The position numbers were made by a program, and so were the translations under genes. Positions 21,693 to 31,340 of a stretch of DNA of 64,000 nucleotides are shown one piece after another. The DNA lies in NCBI RefSeq assembly GCF_933775445.1, contig NC_065877.1:2852001-2916000 (forward strand). Reading direction: 5' to 3'. Each line of letters begins with the position of its first letter. Position 1 is the stretch's first letter. Under the pieces are notes generated by a model. It was not told the DNA's origin, made no database searches, and worked only from the letters and a program-made list of their open reading frames with translations. The stretch comes from Argentina anserina (Eukaryota; Streptophyta; Magnoliopsida; Rosales; Rosaceae).

Positions 21693-22936
21693 AATGGCAG
21701 AGCTAATGTGTAAACTGCAGGACGAGATGACCCTGCAATTCGTTTTGAGGTTTGCTTCCCAAATCTCTAATGCGATTCAAGTGCATCAGTAAGTCATGGT
21801 ATGCTCTGATCCATAATCCCAAGTTCATAGACAAGCATCTCCACGTCTACAACAATGACTCTACTTGCTTCCTTCTCAAGCGCATCGTGGTTCCAAGGAG
21901 CCTTGCTATCAAAGAGGAAATCTTATTTTCATTCCTTTATGTTCCCAATGACAATGATGAATTGATGATGAAGACAGTCACCCTCATTGTGTTGTGGAGG
22001 ATATATGTTTTCCGCCTTCAATGGGTCTACAGACTAAAGGCCCCGTTATTTAGCTCCCTGCGTCAGAAGGTCCTCAAACTACAAAAATTGTAGATCAATG
22101 TGATGGGATCATTTGTCTATCTCATTATACCAGAGACCTTGTGTTGTACAACCCGTCGATACAAGAACTGAAGATTCTTCCTCCTTCATGTCTTCTCGAG
22201 TCATTCTCTTGGGCTGTGGGATTCGGATATGATCCAACATGTAAGGATTACAAGGTGGTTAACATTATAGAATCAGGTGAAAAATTCATCTGATCATAAC
22301 CAGCGTCTGGTTATCTATCCTCCAAGGGCAGAAGTGTATACTCTGCGTACTGCTGCTTGGAAGCAAATCAAGATTGATTATTAAGAAACGGAAACCAGTA
22401 GCTTTTGGCCTGACACAGACGTGCTTCAAGGGAGTTTTCTACTTGTTGGGTCAGGAACAAAATAAGGAATACCTGTGTCATTATGCCAGGATGTCATCGC
22501 CGAGTATTAGGGATGCAATCCTTTTGTATCAGACGGATGAAGAGGTGTTTAGTACTAGACTTCTTCCGGATAGTTTCAACGACGTTGGACCTGCTCAATG
22601 TATGAATCTAACAGTATGGAATGGAGCTGTTACTCTCTTTGGCTTTTCTTATTTGGGTCCGGAGATTGAGTCCTTCAAGATATGGATGATGGATGACTTT
22701 GGCACCTGGACAAAGCACTTGACGTAAGAGAGCATAATGGGAATTTATTTGTCATTGGTATTATGGAGAAGTGACGAAGTTCTTATGGTTGCCGATGACG
22801 AACGTAGTCTCCTATAATCTAAAGTAGAGATAGGTTTAAGTATCTTTCAATTCAAGGTGCCTGGGGAGATTATCAAGGTGTTATTTCTGTGAATTCGCAT
22901 AGCATTGTTTCAGTCAAAGGGAGGGAACAAGGTTGA
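21693..22936 (+). pseudogene. F-box/FBA pseudogene, full length, many lesions
   Basis: Starts at ATGGCAGAGCTAATG. The F-box is frameshifted (LPKSLMRFKCISKSWYALI in a second frame). Then come FLLKRIVVPRSL, a stop, QCDGIICLSHYTRDLVLYNP, VGFGYDPTCKDYKVVNII, a stop, PPRAEVYTLRTAAWKQIKI, a stop, TRLLPDSFND, and ESFKIWMMDDFGTWTKHLT, with further stops to about 22936. All FBA blocks are present in order. At least five stops or frameshifts. It resembles the gene at 27811-29070 and the pseudogene at 8897. Confidence 0.85.
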
Positions 22937-24271
22937 GAGCAAAGATAGATAACAGCACATTCATTTTCCATTCCATGAATAACACCTTAATCACGGCGTT
23001 TTCTGAAGGCTTCCTGGGCGGCGGTGGGTGATGCGGCCTTTGCGGTGACGCTATATTGCCAACACATCTTTATCGTAAAGAACATGCTAAGTTGCCAACA
23101 CATCTTTATCGTACTTCCTTCCACTTTCTACTAATGGGGCACGTTTATTTAGGTGATACGGAATTGAAAACTAAAGAACTGATTATTGGAAAGGAGAGTA
23201 CACATGATGCAATTAAAATACGGATGTAACATGAATTAAATCCTTAACAACCTGGATTTGAAAATTTAAAGGTATGTGAGTTTATAAATGAAAGATGAGG
23301 AATCAATTTTTTATGTTTAAAATATCCTCACATAATTTCAATAATATAAAATTACCCAACTATATATTAAATTTTTATGCACATGATCTTAGATCTTTAA
23401 TTATATTTTTCTCCATATAAATAGCATACCATATGAAAAGAAACATATTCTCAAATTCAAAGACATAATTCAATAATCTACTTGAAAATATAAATCGTTT
23501 TACTTAGGTTAACTTCCATCACAATGATCAAGGGTTTTTAGTAATTGATTAGGTTATTTAGTTTTTATTTTGATTCTTTATCCTAAATTAACAACATGAA
23601 TCGTAATTTAAAATGTCTCAATGAAATTGAAATTTTTACAGACAATTTCATTTCGTTTTTTCATATTTTATTCTAAATAAATTCTATTTCAAATAAGTAA
23701 ACGTGCAGTTGCAAGTGGAACAAGTGGTTGGAAATATGTTCCGCAGTTCCTCACTTCCTCCCACAATTGATTGTTCATTTGAGGAAACAGAGTACGAGGG
23801 CGTCGTTCAAGAACTTGCAGCTAGAAGGTGAATTCTCTCCCCAGTCCCCACTTATGTGATTCATGTTGAGTCGCTCGAAGTGGTTTTGACACGCTTCGAT
23901 ACATGTTGAATAACATATTTCTTAATAGAAATTCTTTTAATCTATCACCAAAAACCAACCTTCCCACCATCGGCCAAAAATCATAGGTCATATGTTCAAA
24001 TTATTACTTTGCTATCAGTTACTTAGCCGTACTAACAAGGATTTGTTGTGTTTAACTTAATAGGGCTCACGGCTCACCTTAGTTATTTATTTTGCACATT
24101 TTAATTTTTGTGTAATTGACAAAGACAGAATGTACTCATATTGTTACTTTTCTCCAATTACTTTAAATTTTGCAACATTGTTTCTAATAAATATATATAA
24201 ATAAACATTACTAGACAAAAGATGAGAATAGAATGGGTACAATACAATATAATGGTGCTAGACAGAAGTAT
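22937..24271. other. Intergenic DNA, no gene seen
   Basis: Mostly AT-rich. A 28-bp phrase, ttgccaacacatctttatcgta with flanks, is tandemly duplicated at about 23056 and 23093. No coding potential. Confidence 0.5.
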
Positions 24272-25543
24272 CTACTGTATGTCTTTAAGTTGATTTTCTC
24301 CGCCGAAAGAAATTATACTATTTACATAAACAACAGCTTGAATGTACTGGTGATCTTCAATGCCATATATAGGAAAATATTTGTGCACTTGGGTACTAAG
24401 ATTATATGAGACTACACGCCCATCAGTGGTAACCACTAGCACCTCGTCACTTCTCCAAAATATTAATGGAATGTCACCTTCTACAGGTCCGATAGATAAC
24501 AAGTTTCTCCATACATTTTTAAGACCATCACAATCATCCATCACCCAAATATGCAAGAGTTTAGAAGTTCTCTCTTCGTATTCATACGATAAAAGGGCAA
24601 TGGATCCTTTCCACACAGCAAGGCTCGTACAAACTCCCGAACCGAAAACGATACTCTCTGGAAGTGATATCTCATGAAATGTTTCGCCGCTCATTTCAAA
24701 TGAAATGATAACATCCTTTGCGTTGCCTGGAGTAGGATAAGTTAGTCCGCTCCAATAAAAGAACCCCTTACAGTATATTTCAGAAGAAGGAGTCCACATG
24801 ATACAAGTGTCCGGATCAATGTTGATTTCTTTCCAAGAATGAGCACTCAAAGTGTAAACCTCTGCTCTTGAAGGATGTGAAGTAAAGACGTATCCTGACG
24901 AAAATGCTACAACTCTAACAACCTTGTAAACTTCGCCTCTAGAATCATAACCAAATCCGACACCGATTGGGTTTGATGCTAATGCATCATAATAATCATC
25001 TTCATTATCATAATCATCTCGATGTTTGGGAGGGAGAAGAAGATAAGATTTGGGAAGAAATTTGAATTCCTTGATAGCTGGATTGCATAGAACAACATGA
25101 TCTTTGGAAGTAAGACAAACAATCCCGTCACAGTGACCTACAATTTTTAGGCTCCAGGGATCAATATTCATAGGAAAAGGAAGAACAAGGTCCTCAGGGA
25201 TGGAACAAGGGTTTTGGTGCTCACTATCAATGTTGTTGCTCAAATTCAGCAACGAGAGCAACACTTCCTTCTTATCAGTGTTGCCGTCACTCATTATGTT
25301 CAAAATCTCTCTCTTATCCGTAATGGAATTGTCTTTGAGCACGGTACGCTTGAAAAGTATGCTAGTAGGGGAAGCAAATTTGTTGTCCATCGCATTAGAG
25401 AGGTTCTTGGCTACAAAGCTTGGACTATTAATCAAACTGCAGAGCGACCTACAAACACATTTGAATCGAATCAGAGCTTTAGGAGGCAATCTTGTCAGAA
25501 TTTGTACATTCATTTCTCCTGATAATTTGCAAAGCTTTCCCAT
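24272..25543 (-). CDS. F-box/FBA protein, intact
   Basis: Single exon, 423 aa from ATG at 25543 (MGKLCKLSGEMNVQILTRLP), the start that matches the family member at 38867-40225 (MGRLSKL). The frame extends upstream with another ATG at 25591. F-box at about residues 8-48 with PPKALIRFKCVC; the usual K-S-W is replaced by RSL. FBA landmarks: GHCDGIVCLTSKDHVVLCNP (about 140), VGFGYDSRGEVYKVVRVV, SRAEVYTLSAHSWKEINI and LLHIWVMDDCDG. Likely an SCF substrate receptor; target unknown. Length is normal for the family. Divergently arranged relative to 27811-29070, about 2.3 kb away. Confidence 0.85.
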   Translation of the reverse strand: MGKLCKLSGEMNVQILTRLPPKALIRFKCVCRSLCSLINSPSFVAKNLSNAMDNKFASPTSILFKRTVLKDNSITDKREILNIMSDGNTDKKEVLLSLLNLSNNIDSEHQNPCSIPEDLVLPFPMNIDPWSLKIVGHCDGIVCLTSKDHVVLCNPAIKEFKFLPKSYLLLPPKHRDDYDNEDDYYDALASNPIGVGFGYDSRGEVYKVVRVVAFSSGYVFTSHPSRAEVYTLSAHSWKEINIDPDTCIMWTPSSEIYCKGFFYWSGLTYPTPGNAKDVIISFEMSGETFHEISLPESIVFGSGVCTSLAVWKGSIALLSYEYEERTSKLLHIWVMDDCDGLKNVWRNLLSIGPVEGDIPLIFWRSDEVLVVTTDGRVVSYNLSTQVHKYFPIYGIEDHQYIQAVVYVNSIISFGGENQLKDIQ

Positions 25544-25621
25544 TCTCTCTTGTTTCAACTCTCCCTTGCATATTGCATTCGAGCTTTTCATTGTTGTCAC
25601 CCATACTTGATTTTCTTTCAA

Positions 25622-26629
25622 AGAATTTTACACCCACCACGAGGAAGAAATTTTACACCACAAAGAAAATTAGACGAAGATGTTTAATCCTGACTCCGAA
25701 ATCTTTGGGTTCGATGCAATTCAAAGGCACTCAAACGAAAAAGAGAAAACCAAAGAAATTAGGAGAAATATTTCAGTCAACTAGTCTCTGACACACGGTC
25801 CACCAAACCAATAACATGCGGTCACATGTCAGTTTGTTTACAGTAAAAATAGTCCAACAAAACAAACTTTCCTGCCTTCAAACTAGTTAGACGTCATAAT
25901 TGTTATCTTTCAGTTGATCACAGCGAAAACTAGTTAACAAAATCTAAATATGATATACGGCGAAAAGTGAAAGGCTATTTATATATCCAAATTTGATATT
26001 TTAGAATGGACCTCCAAATATACTTTTACAGATGATGAATTTGGCATCTACACCTTTTTTTTTTATCCCCACAATGCCCTCTTCTAATAAACTCCACAAA
26101 TTCAGTCCTCCAACATGACGTTTGTAACTTTGTAGATCTCTTTTTTTAAGGAGATAGAAGAAACTAGTCGGAACTCATACCTTCCTTAAATTACAATTCA
26201 AAACTCATTCCAAAACCATATAAAAATCCAAAAAAAAATATCATCTTTTTGTTGATAGAAGCTTTAGGTTGATTCCTATGCTCCTTTGCTCCCAATCAAA
26301 ATAGCAGAAGAGAAATCATACATATGCAAAGTGACAAATAAAATAAAGATTATAAGTGAGTGGATAATACTAATTGTACCGAGATATTTTGTGATTAAAA
26401 CTCAATGCATGCGAAGTGGCTTAGTTAAGACAATATCAATACAATTGATCCACGGGGCACACTTGGTGTTGTTTAATACTTATTATTTGCATTCCGTAAC
26501 TATATGAGAGTTAATGAAGTTTCTTGTGGACAGAATGTGCTTTTCCTTCTGCATTTGAATTTTTTTTAGAAGAACCTTCTGCATTCGATGAAAAAGTTTT
26601 ATATATAGTAAGTACATAAACCGAAAAGA
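25622..26629. other. Intergenic DNA between divergent F-box genes
   Basis: The 25544-25800 part would be leader and promoter of the minus-strand F-box gene. 26480-26629 is a duplicate of the DNA just upstream of the gene at 27811 (about 27690-27810), including gagagttaatg.agtttctt and gtgcttttccttctg. No gene. Confidence 0.5.
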
Positions 26630-26787
26630 ATGGCAGAGAGCAAATTGCCAAGATCGATGGTGGGACACATTATTTACAGTCTACCTCCGAAATCCCTAAT
26701 GTGATTCAAGTGCATTCATAAGTCATGGAATTCCTAGATCAATAATCGCCATTTCGTAGCCGAGCATCTCCGCTTTCACAACAACCT
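26630..26787 (+). pseudogene. F-box gene 5' fragment (duplicate of the 27811 gene)
   Basis: Starts ATGGCAGAGAGCAAATTGCC, closely matching the start of the gene at 27811. It encodes the F-box region with two in-frame stops (cctaatgtgattcaag, and tcctagatc). Similarity ends at ttcacaacaacct, where a copia LTR begins. The rest of the gene is missing. It is the upstream unit of a tandem duplication of about 310 bp or more that includes promoter DNA. Confidence 0.85.
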
Positions 26788-26793
26788 ATATAT

Positions 26794-27310
26794 TGGAGTA
26801 TGGTAGCAGTAGTATGGTGGTGTTGTGCAATGGTTGAGTGATCTTCACTATTCTTCACTGATTTCTTGGATCTTGGTTTTTCAACCTGGCTGCTTAGGGT
26901 TTGGTTTACCTAATGCTTTACCTTAGCATGGTAAAGCATGCTGTGTAGTTGTTAGAATATGTTGTGCATAATAGTGCTCTAGTTTTGTGTATAAATACAA
27001 AACCTTTGTACTCAGGTTAATCAATCAATATACTCAAGAGAGAAAACTGCTACATCTGCTTGTATTCATGCTTATGGAATTCTACATGGTATCAGAGCGG
27101 GAACTTTAGTGTCATGCCTCTGCTTATCTTCTCTTCTCTTCTTGTTTTCTTTTTGTGTTGATTGAAATTTTTCTTTAATTTCAAAATGTCTAGAAACTCT
27201 TCATCGGTTGAGGAAAACTCTTTTGGTTCATCTGGTCATATTAACTCTAATATAGCTAGCGCGTATAATGAAGCCTACCGGGAACACTTTATTGCCTCTT
27301 GTTACGGGGG
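26794..27310 (+). mobile_element. Ty1/copia 5' LTR, primer site and gag start
   Basis: LTR of about 293 bp from TGGAGTATGG to TTCTACA (26794-27086), with a TATA box at 26990-26997 (tataaata). It is followed at once by tggtatcagagc, the initiator-methionine tRNA primer site typical of plant copia elements. A gag start follows at 27186 (MSRNSSSVEENSFGSSGHIN) and reads about 40 codons before stops. Nothing of pol or a 3' LTR follows. Abuts the F-box fragment on its left. Confidence 0.75.
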
Positions 27311-27810
27311 ATTAAGATTTAACTCCAATCAATACTAACAGGTTTATCACTCTGTTTATAATCTCGAAACATTTTACCGACTCGTCCACATCCGGGTTCC
27401 TTCAAATCTTAAAAAAAGAAATAGAACTGTAGTCTGACATCTGAGGTGACCATTCACCGTTGTTAATACATAATTCAAAGTACACTTGGTAATTGATAAA
27501 TAGAAAGGGATGAATGGATGAAAAATATTCAAAACTTGCTTCCTTAATTAATGGTCGTAATTGCTAGCTACAGCCTCTCACTACCAACAGCTATAAATAG
27601 ATAAAAGAAATGTTCTTCCCAGCGTGCCCCATTGCCACCAGGGACCAAGGTGTGTCTCTTACCCTTGTTCATGGTACCATTTCATTTTCTTAAGATTTGT
27701 ATTTTGTAACTGTACGTATGAGAGTTAATGCAGTTTCTTCTGGACAAGCATGTGCTTTTCCTTCTGTATTTGATGAAATCGTTTTATGCAAAGTAAACAA
27801 ACTGAAAAGA

Positions 27811-29070
27811 ATGGCAGAGTGCAAAGTTCCAGAATCGATGGTGCCACTCATCTTTTGTAGGCTGCCTCCGAAGTCTCTGATGCGATTCAAGTGCATTCAG
27901 AAGTCATGGAATTCTCTGATCAATAGTCGCCATTTCGTAGCCGAGCATCTCCGCTTTCACAACAACCTTTCATCCTCAACTACCATCCTTCTAAGGCGTC
28001 CTGTTAGCTGCAGAGACATCGTTTGTTCTTTGCTTACTCTTCGCAGTGAGAGGGATGGACAAGAGGATAACCTAAATTTTGACATTGAGGACATCCATTT
28101 TCCGCCTTCAATTGGTCTGATAACTAGGGCACAATTTATTGAGAATCATGGTCACACCCGTGATTGTGCAGATATTGTAGGTCATTGTTGTGGGATAATC
28201 TGTCTCTCTCTTTATCATCCAAGCGACCTTGTCTTATACAATCCAGCAATCAAGGCATTCAAGCTTATACCTGAGCCTTGCCTCCCAGGCCTCCGTGAGA
28301 TAGATTTTCGTTCTACTGCATTTGGTTATGATCCCGTTTCCGAAGATTTTATACTTGTTATTATTGCTAGTTTTGGTTACATATATTACGGCGAAGGAGG
28401 AGGACGTCTCGCCCTTGAACCTCTGAGAGCAGAGATGTACACAACAAGTACTGATTCTTGGAAAGAGATCAAGATTGCCAATTTGGAGAACGAAACTACT
28501 ATGTTCCGGCCTTATCATTTCCAACTGTATCACGAGGGCAACTGTTACGCGTTGGCAATGGAAGTCAAGAAGGAATTCATGGAATCATATGACAGCCTCG
28601 AGGATTATGGAAGGGAAGCAATCGTTTGGTTCGACACCAGAGATTGGGTTTTCCATACTGCATTGACTCCTGATTCTTTGTATGTATATCCAGCGCATGA
28701 CTTCACTCTTACAGTGTGGAACAACTGCGTTGCTCTTTTTGGCTATCATCGTCCAAGAACTAAACCCTGGTTTGATGAGGAAGAAAGCCAACACTTCGCA
28801 ATTTGGGTGATGGGTGATTTTGATGGTTTCACTTTGTCATGGATAAAGCAAATGACCGTGGACATCGCGGACTCGCCTCTCACATTGGCACTTTGGGAGA
28901 GCAATCGGTCTGTTTTGATCTCCCCGCGTGTGCGAATAGCCCTGTACAGCTTTGCAACCAAATCGTACACCTATCTTCCGATATATGCTGCTGATTATTT
29001 CTACGCATTTCCCTTAGTAAGTAGCTTAATTCCACTCAGTAGGGACCTAGTTTGTGACGATACTCCTTAA
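27811..29070 (+). CDS. F-box/FBA protein, intact
   Basis: Single exon, 419 aa from ATGGCAGAGTGCAAAGTTCC. The frame is open further upstream (ATG at 27718), but the duplicated fragment at 26630 and the family point to 27811. F-box at about residues 8-45 with FCRLPPKSLMRFKCIQKSW. FBA landmarks: VGHCCGIICLSLYHPSDLVL, YNPAIKAFKLIPEPCLPG, FGYDPVSEDF, LRAEMYTTSTDSWKEIKI, FAIWVMGDFDGFTLSWIKQM. The C-terminus ends soon after the PLVSSLIPLS block where relatives have VNSVVSVNG. Presumed SCF substrate receptor. It is the intact relative of the pseudogenes at 8897, 21693 and 41754. Confidence 0.85.
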   Translation: MAECKVPESMVPLIFCRLPPKSLMRFKCIQKSWNSLINSRHFVAEHLRFHNNLSSSTTILLRRPVSCRDIVCSLLTLRSERDGQEDNLNFDIEDIHFPPSIGLITRAQFIENHGHTRDCADIVGHCCGIICLSLYHPSDLVLYNPAIKAFKLIPEPCLPGLREIDFRSTAFGYDPVSEDFILVIIASFGYIYYGEGGGRLALEPLRAEMYTTSTDSWKEIKIANLENETTMFRPYHFQLYHEGNCYALAMEVKKEFMESYDSLEDYGREAIVWFDTRDWVFHTALTPDSLYVYPAHDFTLTVWNNCVALFGYHRPRTKPWFDEEESQHFAIWVMGDFDGFTLSWIKQMTVDIADSPLTLALWESNRSVLISPRVRIALYSFATKSYTYLPIYAADYFYAFPLVSSLIPLSRDLVCDDTP

Positions 29071-29939
29071 TTGGGGTTCTACGAATTTCAATTTACGTAG
29101 CAGAGTCGCAGGATCATCATGCTTATTAACCAACTGAAACGCATTGGTTAATCAACCATTCTATCTAGTTCAGACAAAAAAAAACTATTCTATGTAGTGC
29201 AACTTCTCATTCCAAGCCACAATAGAGTGTCAAATTTAGTCACTATTCCATTTTAATAATTAAAATATTACAAAATTTTATTTTTAAATAAAAATACAAT
29301 TATATCCTAGTAAATAATTTAATTTTTTTAATTATTACAGATCATTTTAGCAATAATTAAGGGATAATTAATTACCAAAATAAAAGAATCTTACCAAAAA
29401 ATTTTCATCTAATTGAATTAATCAATTATCTTTGAATTGGTGTATCCTCTTAATTAAGAATCTTAGCCAAAAATTCTAATTTTTTTGTCCCTAAATTGAC
29501 TAAATATGTCAAGAAATTTTTCAAATTTTAATTAATGACTTTTCAGTTTTTAAATTTTCTTTACATTTATGAATTATATTAATGGCTATAATTAATGACT
29601 ACAATTACCATATATTTTCTATCGAAGTATTAATTAGATTACAAAAATATGAAAAAATCTCAAACAAAATTATTTAGGATACACACATTTATATTTTAAT
29701 TAGATGAATCTAATTTTGAAAATATTTTTTATGCGCGCGCTCACACACACACACATATATATATCAAGCATATTTTCATAATTATTAAATTTTTAATTAT
29801 ATTTTAGAAGCATTATCGTGATAAAAAAGAAATAATAAAAAAACCACAAAAATATAATTTTTATCATAATCTAGAGTCGTTGGATTAACAATGATATGAT
29901 TGTCTTTTCATTTAAAATGATATTTAATAATTATTTTGA
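29071..29939. other. AT-rich intergenic DNA
   Basis: Very AT-rich; a short (gc)/(ca)/(ta) microsatellite lies at about 29731-29764 (gcgcgcgctcacacacacacacatatatatat). No gene seen. Confidence 0.5.
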
Positions 29940-29979
29940 TTACTGACGTGACAAGGTGACAGTGCATGCCACATAAGAT

Positions 29980-31340
29980 TATGACGCTGAATTTTAGGAA
30001 TTTTTTAGTCCTTCAAGAGAACCACGTGACAATGTTCAGTGGTACTTCATTTCAATCATCATTTAACACTTAGGATTTAATTTAAAAAATTATCTTTAAG
30101 CTATTTTATCAAAGACTAATTTAAATTTCTTTTTAAAACCCTACACCATAGACTCTAATTAATACCCTAAACTCTAAAGCCCTCAACCATAAACCCTAAA
30201 CTCTAAAACCATATACCCTAAACCCTAAACTCTAAACTCTTAACCCGAAATTATAGTTTAAAATTATCAATATTCATCAATGTTATCTCACAAATAATAA
30301 AAATATGTAAACTTATAATTTTGGTATAATAAATCCATGTGTTAAAATATAACAGGTGGGGAGAACCACTCGACAATGCCACATGGTTCTCCGGGAGCAC
30401 TTGAATTTTTTTCGCTGAATTTGACGCCATTGTGGAGGAATTTTTCAGTTCTCCCGGAGAACCACATGGCAATGTCAAGTGGTACTCACTGCTATTCACC
30501 ATTTGACACTTAGGATTTAATTTTAAAAAAATCATATTTAAACTATTTTATCAAATACTATTTTGGGTTTCTTTATGTTAGCATAGGCTTATGCCCACCA
30601 TAATCAGCACAACTATCAGCGCACTAAGGCTAATAAATAGCATTGTCTCGCAATACCAACAGTGAGCCAGCCGCACTAGCTGTGCAATGGGCCGCCCCGC
30701 GGCCCAAACCAACTACGGACGCGCCCTCACGCGCAGCCTAAAGTAGACTGCAGAGAACACCTTAGTTGGACTTTGTTCCACACCGGAAGATGAGTAAATG
30801 ATCTACCTCAACTCAACAATAAAAGGTCTTGACCTCATAAGGGAAGTGCACTTAACTACCCACTGTTACTCTGCATAAATTATTACCAACCTGACTTGAG
30901 CATCGGAGAGTTGAAGACCACGTCACCGTGGTCTCCACTTTGACAACTCGTGCTACTTGTGGCAGGAAAAGAACTAGGAACACGGCGTATCGCATCAACA
31001 AAGAGTGTAGCGTATTGCATCAGTACAATTCACTACGTTAACACTAGCGCTGTCTATGGGAATCGAACCCAGGACCACGTGGTTAAAAGACCCTACACCC
31101 TACACTCTAATACCCATATACCCTAAACCCCAAACTCTAAATTCTAAACCCAAAATTCTAGTTAAAAAATTATCAATACCCATGAAAATCATTTCACATA
31201 TGATAAAAATATGTAAAATTATAATTTTAATGTAATAAATCTATGTGTCAAAAGACTCAAAATATAACAGGTGAGGAGGATCACTGAACATCGTCACATG
31301 GTTATCCGCGAGCACTGAATTTTTTTCCATATTGTGGCAC
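29980..31340. repeat. ~440-bp tandem repeat with telomere-like motifs
   Basis: A unit beginning near cacttaggatttaatttaaaaa (30068 and 30506) contains a run of degenerate ccctaaactctaaa motifs (30135-30245 and 31090-31145), then aaaattatcaatattcatcaa, ataacaggtggggagaaccact and ggttctccgggagcactt. The second copy is interrupted by an LTR-type insertion at about 30579-31083. A partial further copy (ccttcaagagaaccacgtgacaatg) precedes the first at about 30011. The telomere-like strings are imperfect, so this is an interspersed repeat, not a telomere. Confidence 0.75.
30579..31083 (+). mobile_element. LTR-type insertion followed by a tRNA-complementary stretch
   Basis: It interrupts the tandem repeat: the left border is gggtttcttta/TGTTAGCATAGG and the right border is CGTGGTTAAAA/gaccctacacc. 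TGTTAGC...GTTAACA (30579 to about 31044) has LTR-like ends. It is followed by about 40 bp (gcgctgtctatgggaatcga... to ...cgtggttaaaag) that reads, in reverse complement, like the 3' half of a tRNA: anticodon-loop cttttaa, stem ccac, T-arm tgggttcgattccca, acceptor strand. No internal region or second LTR. Interpreted as a TRIM-like or aberrant reverse-transcription product; the assignment is tentative. Confidence 0.45.

Noticed and set aside
28234..28970. Minus-strand ORFs opposite the 27811 F-box gene
   Set aside because: Shadows of the coding strand; the plus-strand frame has full family homology.
31040..31085. tRNA gene on the minus strand
   Set aside because: Only the 3' half (anticodon loop to acceptor) is present; the 5' acceptor strand, D-arm and 5' anticodon stem are missing and the bases there belong to the flanking repeat.
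30121..31145. True interstitial telomere
   Set aside because: ccctaaa strings are interspersed with ctctaaa and other variants and sit within a longer tandem unit, so no uninterrupted telomeric array exists.
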